Origin: Actinomadura rayongensis
GTDB lineage: Bacteria; Actinomycetota; Actinomycetes; Streptosporangiales; Streptosporangiaceae
DNA: 64,000 nucleotides
Direction: 5' to 3'
NCBI RefSeq assembly: GCF_009831215.1
Contig: NZ_WUTW01000010.1
Coordinates: forward strand, 117,647 to 181,646
Shown: piece by piece, positions 26,011 to 34,694 of the stretch
Layout: each line of letters starts with the position of its first letter
Position numbering within the stretch: position 1 is the first letter of the stretch
The notes under the pieces: generated by a model
The model's input: the letters and a program-made list of their open reading frames with translations, nothing else
Database searches by the model: none
Told to the model about the DNA's origin: nothing
Made by a program: the position numbers and the translations under genes

Positions 26011-26958
26011 ATGCGCCGGTATGTGATCAGACGGGTCGTGCAGGCGGCGGGCGTGCTGTGGGCGGCCTACACGGTCGCGTTCCTCGTGCTCGACTACCTG
26101 CCCGGCGATCCCGTCTCGGCGATGGCCGGGCAGGGCCTCGACCAGACGTCGACCGATCCGGCGCAGATCGCGCAGCTCAAGCACGAGTACGGCTTCGACA
26201 AGCCCGTGCTGGTGCAGTACGCGGAGTATCTCGGCAGGGCGGTCCGGGGCGACTTCGGCGACTCGGTGGCCACCGGCCGCCCGGTCACCTCGACGCTCGC
26301 GGACGCCCTGCCCGCGACGCTCCAGCTCACGACGGCCGCACTGCTGCTCGCGATCCTGGTCGGAGGCGGCCTCGCGGTCCTCGCGACCTACACGTCGATG
26401 CGGTGGCTGCGGCAGGTGCTGCTGTCGCTGCCGCCGCTCGGGGTGTCGGTGCCGACGTTCTGGGTCGGGCTCATGCTGGTCGAACTGTTCTCCTTCCGCG
26501 CCCATCTGTTCCCGGCGTTCGGGAACGACGGCCTGCGCGGGCTGGTGCTCCCGGCGATCGCGCTGGCGATTCCGTCCGGCGCGCTGATCTCGCAGGTGCT
26601 CGCCAAGAGCCTGCTCAACACGCTGAACGAGCCGTATGTGCAGACGGCGCGGGCCAAAGGCGCGGGACGGGCGCGCGTCCATCTGCGGCACGCCCTGCGC
26701 AACGCGTCGCTTCCCGCGTTGACGGTCATCGGTGTGCTGGCCGGGCAGCTCATGGCGAACTCGGTCGTCATCGAGACCGTGTTCTCCCGCAACGGCCTCG
26801 GACGCGTCACGGCGACCGCGGTTGGTAGCCAGGACATCCCGGTCGTCCAGGGCGTCGTGGTGTTCGGCTCGTTCGTCTTCGTCCTGGTCAACCTGGTCAT
26901 CGACCTCGTCTATCCGCTGATCGACCCGCGCATCGTCGTCGCCGGGAGGCCCGCATGA
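26011..26958 (+). CDS. DppB-type ABC transporter permease
   Basis: A 315-residue inner-membrane protein: MRRYVIRRVVQAAGVLWAAYTVAFLVLDYLPGDPVSAM is the classical N-terminus, and QTARAKGAGRARVHLRHALRNASLPALTVIG is the coupling loop. It follows the binding-protein gene by 5 nt, and its TGA overlaps the ATG of a 28-codon frame at 26955. Confidence 0.92.
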   Translation: MRRYVIRRVVQAAGVLWAAYTVAFLVLDYLPGDPVSAMAGQGLDQTSTDPAQIAQLKHEYGFDKPVLVQYAEYLGRAVRGDFGDSVATGRPVTSTLADALPATLQLTTAALLLAILVGGGLAVLATYTSMRWLRQVLLSLPPLGVSVPTFWVGLMLVELFSFRAHLFPAFGNDGLRGLVLPAIALAIPSGALISQVLAKSLLNTLNEPYVQTARAKGAGRARVHLRHALRNASLPALTVIGVLAGQLMANSVVIETVFSRNGLGRVTATAVGSQDIPVVQGVVVFGSFVFVLVNLVIDLVYPLIDPRIVVAGRPA

Positions 26959-27041
26959 ACGAGCCGTGGCCGCGCGCCGCGCGCCGGACCGAGCAGCCGA
27001 ACGCCGACGGCGCGCGATACGGACGGGTGGAGGGCGCATGA
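26955..27041 (+). CDS. 28-codon mini-ORF bridging the two permease genes
   Basis: ATG at 26955 overlaps the upstream permease stop (ATGA), and GGGAGG stands 6 nt before it. The frame encodes MNEPWPRAARRTEQPNADGA followed by RYGRVEGA, and ends in TGA at 27039-27041, which overlaps the next permease's ATG (ATGA again). It may be a real micro-protein or a translational coupling device. No similarity is recognised. Confidence 0.45.
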   Translation: MNEPWPRAARRTEQPNADGARYGRVEGA

Positions 27042-27937
27042 GCCAGATGGTGGACGAGGGCGTCGCCGCCGAGGCGGCCGTCGGTCTCGGCGTCCCGGTC
27101 GAGAAGGGCCGGGACGGTGCGGGCGTCGTGCGGTTCTTCCTGCGCCGTCCCGGGCTGGTGCTCTCGATCGTCATGGTCGTGCTGGTCGTTCTCGCGGCGT
27201 TCTGGCCGAACCTGTTCACCTCGCGCGACCCACTGACGGGCGTCCCGGCGCAGCGGTTCCAGGCACCGGGCGGCGCGCACTGGTTCGGCACCGACGAACT
27301 CGGCCGCGACGTGTTCTCGCGGATCGTGCACGGCGCGGCCCTGTCGATGAAGGCGACGCTCATCGCCGTCGCCGTGGCGATCGTCGTCGGCGGGCTGCTC
27401 GGCCTCGCGGCCGGCTTCGTGGGCCGCTGGGTGGACGACGTGCTGATGCGAGCGGTGGACGTCCTGCTCTCGATTCCCGCGCTGTTCCTGTCGCTCGCGC
27501 TGGTCACGGCGCTCGGCTACGGCACGATGAAGGTCGCGATAGCCGTGGGCATCGCGAGCGTCGCGACGTTCGCGCGGGTGATGCGCGCCGAGGTGCTGCG
27601 CGTGCGGCAGGCCACGTACGTCGAGGCGTCGCGGTCCTGCGGCACGCGCTGGTACGGCGTGCTCGGGCGGCATGTCCTGCCGAACGCGATCGGCCCGGTC
27701 CTGGTGCTCGCCACGCTCGACTTCGGCACGTCGATCCTCGCGGTGTCCTCGCTGAGCTTCCTCGGCTACGGCGCGCCCCCGCCGGCGCCGGAGTGGGGGA
27801 CGGTGATCGCCGCCGGACGCAACTATCTGGCCAACGCGTGGTGGCTGACCGCGCTGCCGGGATTCGTCATCGCGGCGACCGTGCTCGCCACCAACCGGAT
27901 CGCGCGGGCCCTGGACGGGGAGTGGACGCGCCGATGA
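27038..27937 (+). CDS. DppC-type ABC transporter permease
   Basis: A 299-residue permease. A soluble N-terminus of about 30 residues is followed by LVLSIVMVVLVVLAAFWPNLF, then the periplasmic HWFGTDELGRDVFSRIVHGA motif typical of DppC, and the loop VEASRSCGTRWYGVLGRHVLPNAIGP. GGTGGAGGG before the ATG at 27038 fixes the start. Its TGA overlaps the ATPase start. Confidence 0.92.
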   Translation: MSQMVDEGVAAEAAVGLGVPVEKGRDGAGVVRFFLRRPGLVLSIVMVVLVVLAAFWPNLFTSRDPLTGVPAQRFQAPGGAHWFGTDELGRDVFSRIVHGAALSMKATLIAVAVAIVVGGLLGLAAGFVGRWVDDVLMRAVDVLLSIPALFLSLALVTALGYGTMKVAIAVGIASVATFARVMRAEVLRVRQATYVEASRSCGTRWYGVLGRHVLPNAIGPVLVLATLDFGTSILAVSSLSFLGYGAPPPAPEWGTVIAAGRNYLANAWWLTALPGFVIAATVLATNRIARALDGEWTRR

Positions 27938-29577
27938 GCGACAGCCTTCTGAGCATCAACGGCCTGGCCGTCTCCTACCGGACCCGGACGGGCCGCGTGC
28001 CAGCCGTACGAGGAGTGGACCTGGACGTGCGTCCGGGCGAGATCGTCGCGCTGGTCGGCGAGTCCGGTTCGGGAAAGAGCACCCTCGCGCACGCGGTGAT
28101 CCGGCTGCTCGCCGACAACGCCTCGATCGACGCGGGCCGGGTCGAGTTCGACGGCGCGGACCTGACCGGGTTGTCCGAGAAGGAGCTGCGCACCGTGCGC
28201 GGCGCGCGGATCGGCCTCGTCCCCCAGGATCCGGGCGTCTCGCTGAATCCGGTGAAGCGGGTCGGCGAGCAGGTGGCCGAGGTGCTGCGGCTGCACGATC
28301 TGTCGACACGCCGGTCCACGCCCGCCGACGCGATCGAGGTGCTGGAGCGCGCCGGGCTGCCCGAGCCCGCGCTGCGGGCGCGTCAGTATCCGCACGAGTT
28401 GTCCGGTGGGATGCGGCAGCGGGTGCTCATCGCGATCGCCATCGCCGCCCGGCCGAAACTGATCGTCGCCGACGAGCCCACCAGCGCGCTGGACGTCACC
28501 GTGCAGCGCCGGATCCTCGATCACCTGCAGCATCTGACCGAGGAACTGGGCAGCGCGGTCCTGCTCGTCACGCACGACCTCGGCGTCGCCGCGGACCGGG
28601 CGCAACGGATCGCGGTGATGTCGCGCGGCCGGATCGTGGAGTCCGGCCCGGCCCGGGACGTCCTCGACGCGCCGTCCGACGCCTACACCCGCCGCCTGCT
28701 CGCCAGCGCGCCGAGCCTGTCCGTCGCGCGCCCCCGCACGAACCCGGCGGCGCCGGCACCGGCCGAAACGCCGCTGGTGACCGTCGAGAACCTGGTCAAG
28801 GAGTTCCGGCTTCCCCAAGGGGCGGGCGCGAAGCGGATCGTGCGCGCGGTGGACGGCATCGACCTGGCCGTCCGGCGCGGCGAGACGCTGGCGCTGGTCG
28901 GCGAGTCGGGTTCGGGCAAATCGACCACGGCCCGCCTGGTCCTGCGGCTCGCGCAGCCGACCTCGGGCCGCATCGTGTTCGACGGCGAGGACGTGACGGC
29001 GGCGCGCGGCGGCCGGTTGCGCGGCCTGCGGCGACGGGCGCAGCTCGTCTACCAGAACCCCTACGCCTCGCTCGACCCCAGGTTCTCGATCGGCGAGGTG
29101 ATCAGCGAGCCGCTGCGCGCGTTCCGCGTCGGCGACCGCGCGTCCCGCGCCGAGCGCGCCCGGCACCTGCTGGAACGCGTCGCCCTCCCCGCTTCGATCC
29201 TCGACCGCAGGCCCGCCGAGCTGTCGGGCGGCCAGCGGCAGCGGGTCGCGATCGCCCGCGCGCTCGCGCTCTCCCCCGACCTCGTGGTCTGCGACGAGCC
29301 CGTCTCCGCGCTGGACGTCTCGGTGCAGGCCCAGGTTCTGGAGCTGCTCGCGGAGCTGCAGGCCGACACCGGCGTCGCGTACCTGCTCATCTCGCACGAC
29401 CTGGCCGTGGTCCGGCAGATCGCGCACCGGGTCGCCGTGATGCGGGCCGGGCGGATCGTGGAGACGGGCGCGACCGACGAGCTGTTCGACCACCCGGAGC
29501 ACCCCTACACCCGGGACCTGCTCGCCGCCATTCCCGGCGGCGGCGTTCACTCACGGCACTACGAGGAGCGGACATGA
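27934..29577 (+). CDS. Double ATPase (DppD-DppF fusion) of the ABC importer
   Basis: A 547-residue protein with two complete nucleotide-binding domains. The first has Walker A GESGSGKST near residue 43, signature ELSGGMRQRV and Walker B LIVADEPTSALD. The second has GESGSGKST near 325, ELSGGQRQRV and LVVCDEPVSALD. Both carry the C-terminal oligopeptide-transporter extension. Unlike the opposite-strand system, no permease is fused on. ATG overlaps the permease stop, and its own stop overlaps the next ATG at 29574. Confidence 0.92.
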   Translation: MSDSLLSINGLAVSYRTRTGRVPAVRGVDLDVRPGEIVALVGESGSGKSTLAHAVIRLLADNASIDAGRVEFDGADLTGLSEKELRTVRGARIGLVPQDPGVSLNPVKRVGEQVAEVLRLHDLSTRRSTPADAIEVLERAGLPEPALRARQYPHELSGGMRQRVLIAIAIAARPKLIVADEPTSALDVTVQRRILDHLQHLTEELGSAVLLVTHDLGVAADRAQRIAVMSRGRIVESGPARDVLDAPSDAYTRRLLASAPSLSVARPRTNPAAPAPAETPLVTVENLVKEFRLPQGAGAKRIVRAVDGIDLAVRRGETLALVGESGSGKSTTARLVLRLAQPTSGRIVFDGEDVTAARGGRLRGLRRRAQLVYQNPYASLDPRFSIGEVISEPLRAFRVGDRASRAERARHLLERVALPASILDRRPAELSGGQRQRVAIARALALSPDLVVCDEPVSALDVSVQAQVLELLAELQADTGVAYLLISHDLAVVRQIAHRVAVMRAGRIVETGATDELFDHPEHPYTRDLLAAIPGGGVHSRHYEERT

Positions 29578-30383
29578 CGATCGAGGCGACCGAGAACACT
29601 TTCGTCCAGGAGTGGCGGGCGTGGCGGCAGGCGCACCACGACCGGCTCGCCGACCCCCACGGCTTTCTCGCGATCACCGGGCTGCGCTGGCTGAGCGACG
29701 AACCGCAGCGCTTCCCCGACGCGCCGGGCACCTGGTCCACCGGACCGGACGGCGTCGTGGTGGTCCTTGACGACGGCGAGGAACTGATCGTCGACGGGAC
29801 GACCGTGCGCGGCGAGCACCGGTTCGGCGTGCTGGCCGAGCGCAGCAGCGTCTTCGCCCTGTGGAAGGACGCGGCGATCGAGGTCGCGAAGCGGGGCGGG
29901 AACGACATCGTCCGGCCCCGGCACCCCGAGCACTCACTGCGGCTGCAGTTCCAGGGCACGCCCGACTACGAGCCGGATCCGCGCTGGGTGGTGAAGGGCC
30001 GCTACATCGCGTTCGACGAGCCCGTCCCGACCACGGTCGGCGCGTCCGTGGAAGGACTTGAGCACGTCTACGACGCCCCGGGACGCGTCGATTTCGAGCT
30101 GGACGGCACCGCGCTGAGCCTGACCGCGTTCCCGGGCAAGGACGCGGGCGACCTGATCATCCTGTTCACCGACGAGACGTCGGGGGTCACCACCTACGCG
30201 GCCAACCGGGTGCTCAACGTCGGCGCGCCGGACGCCGACGGGACCGTGACCCTCGACTTCAACAGGGCCGCGAACCTGCCGTGCGCCTACACCGACTTCG
30301 CGACCTGCCCGCTGCCGCCGGCCGGGAACCGGCTGCCCGTCGCGGTCGAGGCGGGCCAGAAGATCCCCTACGAGCGCGCCTGA
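29574..30383 (+). CDS. DUF1684 family protein
   Basis: A 269-residue protein of the DUF1684 family. Recognisable parts are EWRAWRQAHHDRLADPHGFLAITGLRWL at the N-terminus and, at the C-terminus, TVTLDFNRAANLPCAYTDFATCPLPPAGNRLPVAVEAGQKIPYE. The family is common and structurally beta-rich, but its biochemical role is unknown to me. Being coupled (ATGA) between a transporter and sulfur monooxygenases suggests a role in handling the imported compound. There is no signal peptide, so it is cytoplasmic. Confidence 0.88.
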   Translation: MTIEATENTFVQEWRAWRQAHHDRLADPHGFLAITGLRWLSDEPQRFPDAPGTWSTGPDGVVVVLDDGEELIVDGTTVRGEHRFGVLAERSSVFALWKDAAIEVAKRGGNDIVRPRHPEHSLRLQFQGTPDYEPDPRWVVKGRYIAFDEPVPTTVGASVEGLEHVYDAPGRVDFELDGTALSLTAFPGKDAGDLIILFTDETSGVTTYAANRVLNVGAPDADGTVTLDFNRAANLPCAYTDFATCPLPPAGNRLPVAVEAGQKIPYERA

Positions 30384-30385
30384 CG

Positions 30386-31399
30386 ATGGCCGTCGAATCA
30401 CTGGCGTTCCTCACGCCCGGGAACTACCCCGACGACGACCCGCGCTCGGGTCTGGAGGACACGCTGCGGCTGTTCGAGTTCGGCGAGCGCCTCGGGTACG
30501 ACGGCGCGTGGATCCGGCAGCGGCACCTCGAACACGGCGTGTCGTCGGCGGCCGTGTTCCTGGCCGCCGCGAGCCAGCGCACCGAGCGCATCCAGCTCGG
30601 CACCGCGGTCATCCCGATCGGCTACGAGAACCCGTTCCGGCTCGCCGAGGATCTCGCGACCCTCGACGTCCTCTCGCACGGCCGGCTCCAGGCCGGTTTC
30701 AGCACCGGCATGCCCCACGCCGACCTGCTCGGCGACCTGGTGCACGACGGGGACTGGCGCGACTACGACCTGTCCTACGGCCGCATCGTCCGGCTGCTGG
30801 AGAACCTGCGGGGCGACTACCTCGGCGGCGAGGACACGCGCATCCAGTCACCGGGGAACGTGCAGCGGCCCCGGCTGCAACCGCACAGCCCGGGGCTGCT
30901 GAACCGGGTCTGGTACGGCGGTGCAAGCCTTCGCTCGGCGCGCTGGGCGAGCGAGCGAGGGCTGAACCTGCTGACCGGCAACATCGTCCACGGTGACGAC
31001 GTCGGCGACGACTTCCAGACCGTGCAGCTCGCGCTGATCGAGGAATACCGGCGGCTGCGGCCGTCCGGGCGGATCGCGCTCGGACGGGTCGTCGTCCCGT
31101 TCGACAGCGCGGACACCGCCGCGCGCGAGCGGTACCGCGCTTACGCGGCCGGCCGCCGCGAACGCACCCTCAAGCCCCACGGCGAGCGGCGCACACTGTT
31201 CGCCCCCGACCTGGTCGGGACGTCGGAGGAGATCGTGGAACGGCTGCTCGCCGACCGCGCGGTCGCCGCCGTGTCGGAGCTGCGCCTCGAACTTCCCTAC
31301 GAGTTCGACCGGCGCGACTACGAGCAGATCCTCCACGACGTCCGGCACGCGGTCGCCCCTCGGCTCGGCTGGCGCGTCCCAGCGAGCGTTCCGGCGTGA
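30386..31399 (+). CDS. LLM-class flavin-dependent oxidoreductase A
   Basis: A 337-residue luciferase-like enzyme: LAFLTPGNYPDDDPRSGLEDTLRLFEFGERLGYDGAWIRQRHLEHGVSSAAVFLAAASQRTERIQLGTAVIPIGYENPFRLAEDLATLDVLSHGRLQAG is typical of the family. It starts 2 nt after the DUF1684 stop and belongs to a run of three LLM genes. The cofactor (FMNH2 or F420H2) and substrate are not decided by sequence; the TauD and ABC context suggests organosulfur oxidation. Confidence 0.85.
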   Translation: MAVESLAFLTPGNYPDDDPRSGLEDTLRLFEFGERLGYDGAWIRQRHLEHGVSSAAVFLAAASQRTERIQLGTAVIPIGYENPFRLAEDLATLDVLSHGRLQAGFSTGMPHADLLGDLVHDGDWRDYDLSYGRIVRLLENLRGDYLGGEDTRIQSPGNVQRPRLQPHSPGLLNRVWYGGASLRSARWASERGLNLLTGNIVHGDDVGDDFQTVQLALIEEYRRLRPSGRIALGRVVVPFDSADTAARERYRAYAAGRRERTLKPHGERRTLFAPDLVGTSEEIVERLLADRAVAAVSELRLELPYEFDRRDYEQILHDVRHAVAPRLGWRVPASVPA

Positions 31400-31418
31400 C
31401 CGGCCCGAAAGGATCACG

Positions 31419-32474
31419 ATGAGCGGTTCCCGACTGTTCCTGGCCGTCGACCTGGACGGCGACGGCGCCCACCCGGCGGCCTGGCGGCACTCCGGCCGTC
31501 CGCCCGGCTCCGTGCTCACCCCGCAGGCGTTGCGGGCGTCCGTCTCGGCCGCCGAAACCGCCGGTTTCACGCTGGCCACGTTCGCCGACACCCCCGTTCC
31601 GCCCGGCGACGGGCCGACTCCGGCAGGCCGGATCGAGGCCGGTACCCGGGCGGCGTTCGTGTCGACGACGACCGACCGGATCGGTCTCGCCCCGACCTTG
31701 CACGTGACGACCACCGAACCGTTCCACCTCGCCACGCAGTTGGCGAGCCTGGACCACGCCAGTAACGGCAGGGCCGGCTGGGTCGTGGGCGCGGCCGGCG
31801 ACGAGGCGTCCCTGGCCACGATCGGCGCCACCGCGCCGGACGCCGCGGCGTTGCGCCGCGAGGTGCTCGACGTCGTCGACGCCGCGCGGCTGCTCTGGGA
31901 TTCCTGGGAGGACGACGCCGTCATCAAGGAGTCCCGGACCGGCCGCTATCTCGACGCGGACCGGGTCCATCACGTCGACTTCGAGGGCGCGACCTTCACG
32001 GTCAAAGGACCGCTGATCACTCCTCGGCCTCCGCAAGGGCAGGTGGTGGTGCTCGCTCCCGCCGCCCTCGACGTCGACGACCGCGCCGACATCGTCCTGG
32101 TGGACGGCCCGGACGCCGAGGACCGCGAGGCCCTCGCGTTCGCCGAAGTGGAGATCGTGCTCGGCACGACGACCGCGCAGGCCGAGGAACGGGCCGCCCG
32201 GCTCGACGCCGACGCCGCATGGCCCCGCTCGCGGCGGCTCCGCCACGTCGGCACGCCCGACGGGCTCGTGGAACTGCTGCGGTCGCTCGCAGTGACGTTC
32301 GACGGGGTGCGGCTCCACCCCGCAGTGCTCGCGACCGAGTTCGAGCTGCTGATCAGCGACGTCCTCCCGGTCCTCGCCGACGAGGGGCTGTTCCGTCCGC
32401 CCGCGCCCGGCGCCACGCTGCGCGACAGTCTCGGACTGCCGCGCCCCGCCAACCGGTTCGCCGCCGCATCGTGA
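31419..32474 (+). CDS. LLM-class flavin-dependent oxidoreductase B, divergent
   Basis: A 351-residue protein with the LLM barrel pattern (VSTTTDRIGLAPTLHVTTTEPFHLATQLASLDHASNGRAGWVVG) but shorter and more divergent than its neighbours. After about residue 200 the family's usual second half is compressed. GAAAGGATC precedes the ATG. It could be an active monooxygenase or a non-catalytic partner forming a luciferase-like heterodimer with a neighbour. The sequence does not settle this. Confidence 0.78.
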   Translation: MSGSRLFLAVDLDGDGAHPAAWRHSGRPPGSVLTPQALRASVSAAETAGFTLATFADTPVPPGDGPTPAGRIEAGTRAAFVSTTTDRIGLAPTLHVTTTEPFHLATQLASLDHASNGRAGWVVGAAGDEASLATIGATAPDAAALRREVLDVVDAARLLWDSWEDDAVIKESRTGRYLDADRVHHVDFEGATFTVKGPLITPRPPQGQVVVLAPAALDVDDRADIVLVDGPDAEDREALAFAEVEIVLGTTTAQAEERAARLDADAAWPRSRRLRHVGTPDGLVELLRSLAVTFDGVRLHPAVLATEFELLISDVLPVLADEGLFRPPAPGATLRDSLGLPRPANRFAAAS

Positions 32475-32487
32475 GGTGATTCCCGAC

Positions 32488-33882
32488 ATGACGAGCACGA
32501 CCCCCGACACCGGCGCCCCGTACGATCCGCACGCCCAAGTCCACCTCGGCGTCTTCCAGGTCGGCGTCGGATCCCTCATCTGGGACGACCCGGCAGCCGC
32601 ACCGCACGTCGCGATCGAAACCTTCGTCCACGTCGTCAAGCTCCTGGAGCGCGGGCTCTTCGACGCCTTCTTCCTCGGTGAGGGCCTGCGCGTCCGCGAG
32701 AACCGCGGTCGCGTCTACGAACTCGACGTCGCCGGGCGACCCGACGCGATCACGCAGTTGGCCGCCCTGGCAGGCGTGACCGAGAAGATCGGCCTGGTCG
32801 CCACCCAGAACACCACCTACAACTTCCCCGCCGACCTCGCGCGCCGCCTCGCCAGCCTCGACCTGCTGTCCGGGGGCCGCGCCGGATGGAACATCGTCAC
32901 CACCGACAACGCGTGGACGGGCGCGAACTTCCGGCACGGCGGCTGGCTGGAGCACGAACGGCGGTACGAGCGGGCCGGTCAGTTCGTCGCGGCGGCCAAG
33001 GAGCTGTGGTCGTCGTGGGAACCGGACGCCGTCGCCGACTCCGGTGACGCCAAGAGCTGGGCGCGGCCCGGCGCGATCCGTCCCGTCGAACGGCACACGG
33101 ACCTCGTGGACTTCCGCGCCACCGCCACCGTCCCCGGCAGCAGGCAGGGACGGCCGGTCCTGTTCCAGGCCGGCGACTCCGACGGCGGTCGTGAACTGGC
33201 CGCCGCGCACGCCGACGTCGTGTTCTCGGCGAACACCGAGTTCGGCAAGGCCGTCGCGTACGCCGCCGACCTTCGCGCCCGGCTCGCCCGGTACGGCCGC
33301 TCTCCGGACTCGTTGCGCATCCTGCCCGGCGCGTCGGTCGTCCTCGGCGACACCGTGCGGGAGGCCGAGGAGAAGGCCCGCTGGATCTACCACCAGCAGG
33401 TGTCCCCCGCCCGCGCGATCGCGTACTTCGAGCAGTACTGGGGCACTGATCTGTCCGCCTACGACCCGCATGGTCCGCTTCCCGACATCCCGCCGAGCGA
33501 GGAGGAACTCGACCCCTCGCGCGGCACGCTTCCCATCGAGCGACGCAAGGGGAAGCTGGCGCTCATCGCGCAGTGGCGGGAGAAGGCCGAGCGCGAGAAC
33601 CTTTCCATCCTGGACCTCGCCCGAGCGGTCACCACGCGGCACGACCCGTTCGTCGGCACACCGTCGCAGGTCGCCGACCGGTGGGCCGAGTACGTCCGGA
33701 CCCGGGCCGTGGACGGGTTCAACATCCTCCCCGACCAGATCCCCGCGTCCCTGGAGGACATCGTCGACCGGCTCGTCCCCGAACTCCAGGAACGCGGCCT
33801 CTACCGCACCGCCTATGAAGGTGACACGCTCCGCGAGCACCTCGCCCTGCCGCCGCTCGCGCCCGAGGGAGTCCGACCGTGA
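32488..33882 (+). CDS. NtaA/SnaA/DmoA-family FMN-dependent monooxygenase
   Basis: A 464-residue protein longer than SsuD-type enzymes, as expected for this family (nitrilotriacetate, pristinamycin IIA and dimethylsulfide monooxygenases). VGSLIWDDPAAAPHVAIETFVHVVKLLERGLFDAFFLGEGLRVRE, LVATQNTTYNFPADLARRLASLDLLSGGRAGWNIVTTDN and HERRYERAGQFVAAAKELW are diagnostic. GAGGTGA before the ATG at 32488 supports this start. A dimethylsulfide-like substrate would suit the island but is not proven. Confidence 0.88.
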   Translation: MTSTTPDTGAPYDPHAQVHLGVFQVGVGSLIWDDPAAAPHVAIETFVHVVKLLERGLFDAFFLGEGLRVRENRGRVYELDVAGRPDAITQLAALAGVTEKIGLVATQNTTYNFPADLARRLASLDLLSGGRAGWNIVTTDNAWTGANFRHGGWLEHERRYERAGQFVAAAKELWSSWEPDAVADSGDAKSWARPGAIRPVERHTDLVDFRATATVPGSRQGRPVLFQAGDSDGGRELAAAHADVVFSANTEFGKAVAYAADLRARLARYGRSPDSLRILPGASVVLGDTVREAEEKARWIYHQQVSPARAIAYFEQYWGTDLSAYDPHGPLPDIPPSEEELDPSRGTLPIERRKGKLALIAQWREKAERENLSILDLARAVTTRHDPFVGTPSQVADRWAEYVRTRAVDGFNILPDQIPASLEDIVDRLVPELQERGLYRTAYEGDTLREHLALPPLAPEGVRP

Positions 33883-34694
33883 CGGTTCTGCACCCGACCT
33901 ACCAGGTACGCCGCGCCGGGCCCCGGTTCGGCGCCGAGATCTCCGGCATCGACCTGACCCGTCCCGTGGACGACGCGACGGCGGACGCGCTGCGGCGGGA
34001 GTTCATCGACCACAGGGTCCTCGTCTTCCGCGACCAGCACCTCGACCCCGACCAGCACGTCGCGGCCGTGCGCATCTTCGGCGACCCGTTCGACCATCCG
34101 ACCGCGCGGCGCGACGACGCCAACCGCCTGTCGTATCCCTATGACGTCAGCCGGACCGGCAAGGCCAGTGTGTGGCACGTCGGCGGGATCTGGCGGACGC
34201 CGCCGTTCAGCATCGAGTCGCTGACCTACCAGGCGGTGCCCGAGCTGGGCGGGCACACGCTCTGGGCCGATCTCCAGGCCGCTTACGACGACCTCTCCGA
34301 TCCGGTCAAGGCGCTGCTGGAGTCGGTCTCGGCCGTGTATGACGGCGACCCCGGCAACTACGCGCAAGGCAGCGACAAGTCCGCGGTGGGCGAGACCGTG
34401 GAGCAACCTGTCGTGCTGACGCACCCCGATACCGGGCGCAAGGGCCTATTCCTCAGTTCGGGCGCCCTCGGCCTGACCGGCGTGACGGCGGCCGAGGCCC
34501 GAGTGCTCCTTCCCTTCCTGCTCGACCATGCCTCGTCACCGGACTACTCGATCCGCTTCGGGTGGCAGCCGGGCGATTTCGTTCTGTGGGACAACCTGGC
34601 GACCTGGCACTACGCGATCGACGACTACGCGGACGGACCCCGCCGCTACCGCAAGGTGATCGCGACCCGGGAGAACTTCGCGAGGCGCGGATGA
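33879..34694 (+). CDS. TauD/TfdA-fold protein lacking the metal-binding Asp
   Basis: A 271-residue protein homologous to taurine/alkylsulfate Fe(II)/2-oxoglutarate dioxygenases (RVLVFRDQHLDPDQHVAAVRIFGDPF, GGHTLWADLQAAYDDLSDPVKALLE, THPDTGRKGLFLS, WQPGDFVLWDNLATWHYAIDDY). The distal His (H244) and the 2-oxoglutarate Arg region (R255-R258) are present. The usual HxD is H100-V101-G102, so the facial-triad Asp is Gly. Fe/2OG halogenases have Ala or Gly there; loss of activity is the other reading. It is coupled by ATGA to the genes on both sides. Confidence 0.85.
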   Translation: MTVLHPTYQVRRAGPRFGAEISGIDLTRPVDDATADALRREFIDHRVLVFRDQHLDPDQHVAAVRIFGDPFDHPTARRDDANRLSYPYDVSRTGKASVWHVGGIWRTPPFSIESLTYQAVPELGGHTLWADLQAAYDDLSDPVKALLESVSAVYDGDPGNYAQGSDKSAVGETVEQPVVLTHPDTGRKGLFLSSGALGLTGVTAAEARVLLPFLLDHASSPDYSIRFGWQPGDFVLWDNLATWHYAIDDYADGPRRYRKVIATRENFARRG

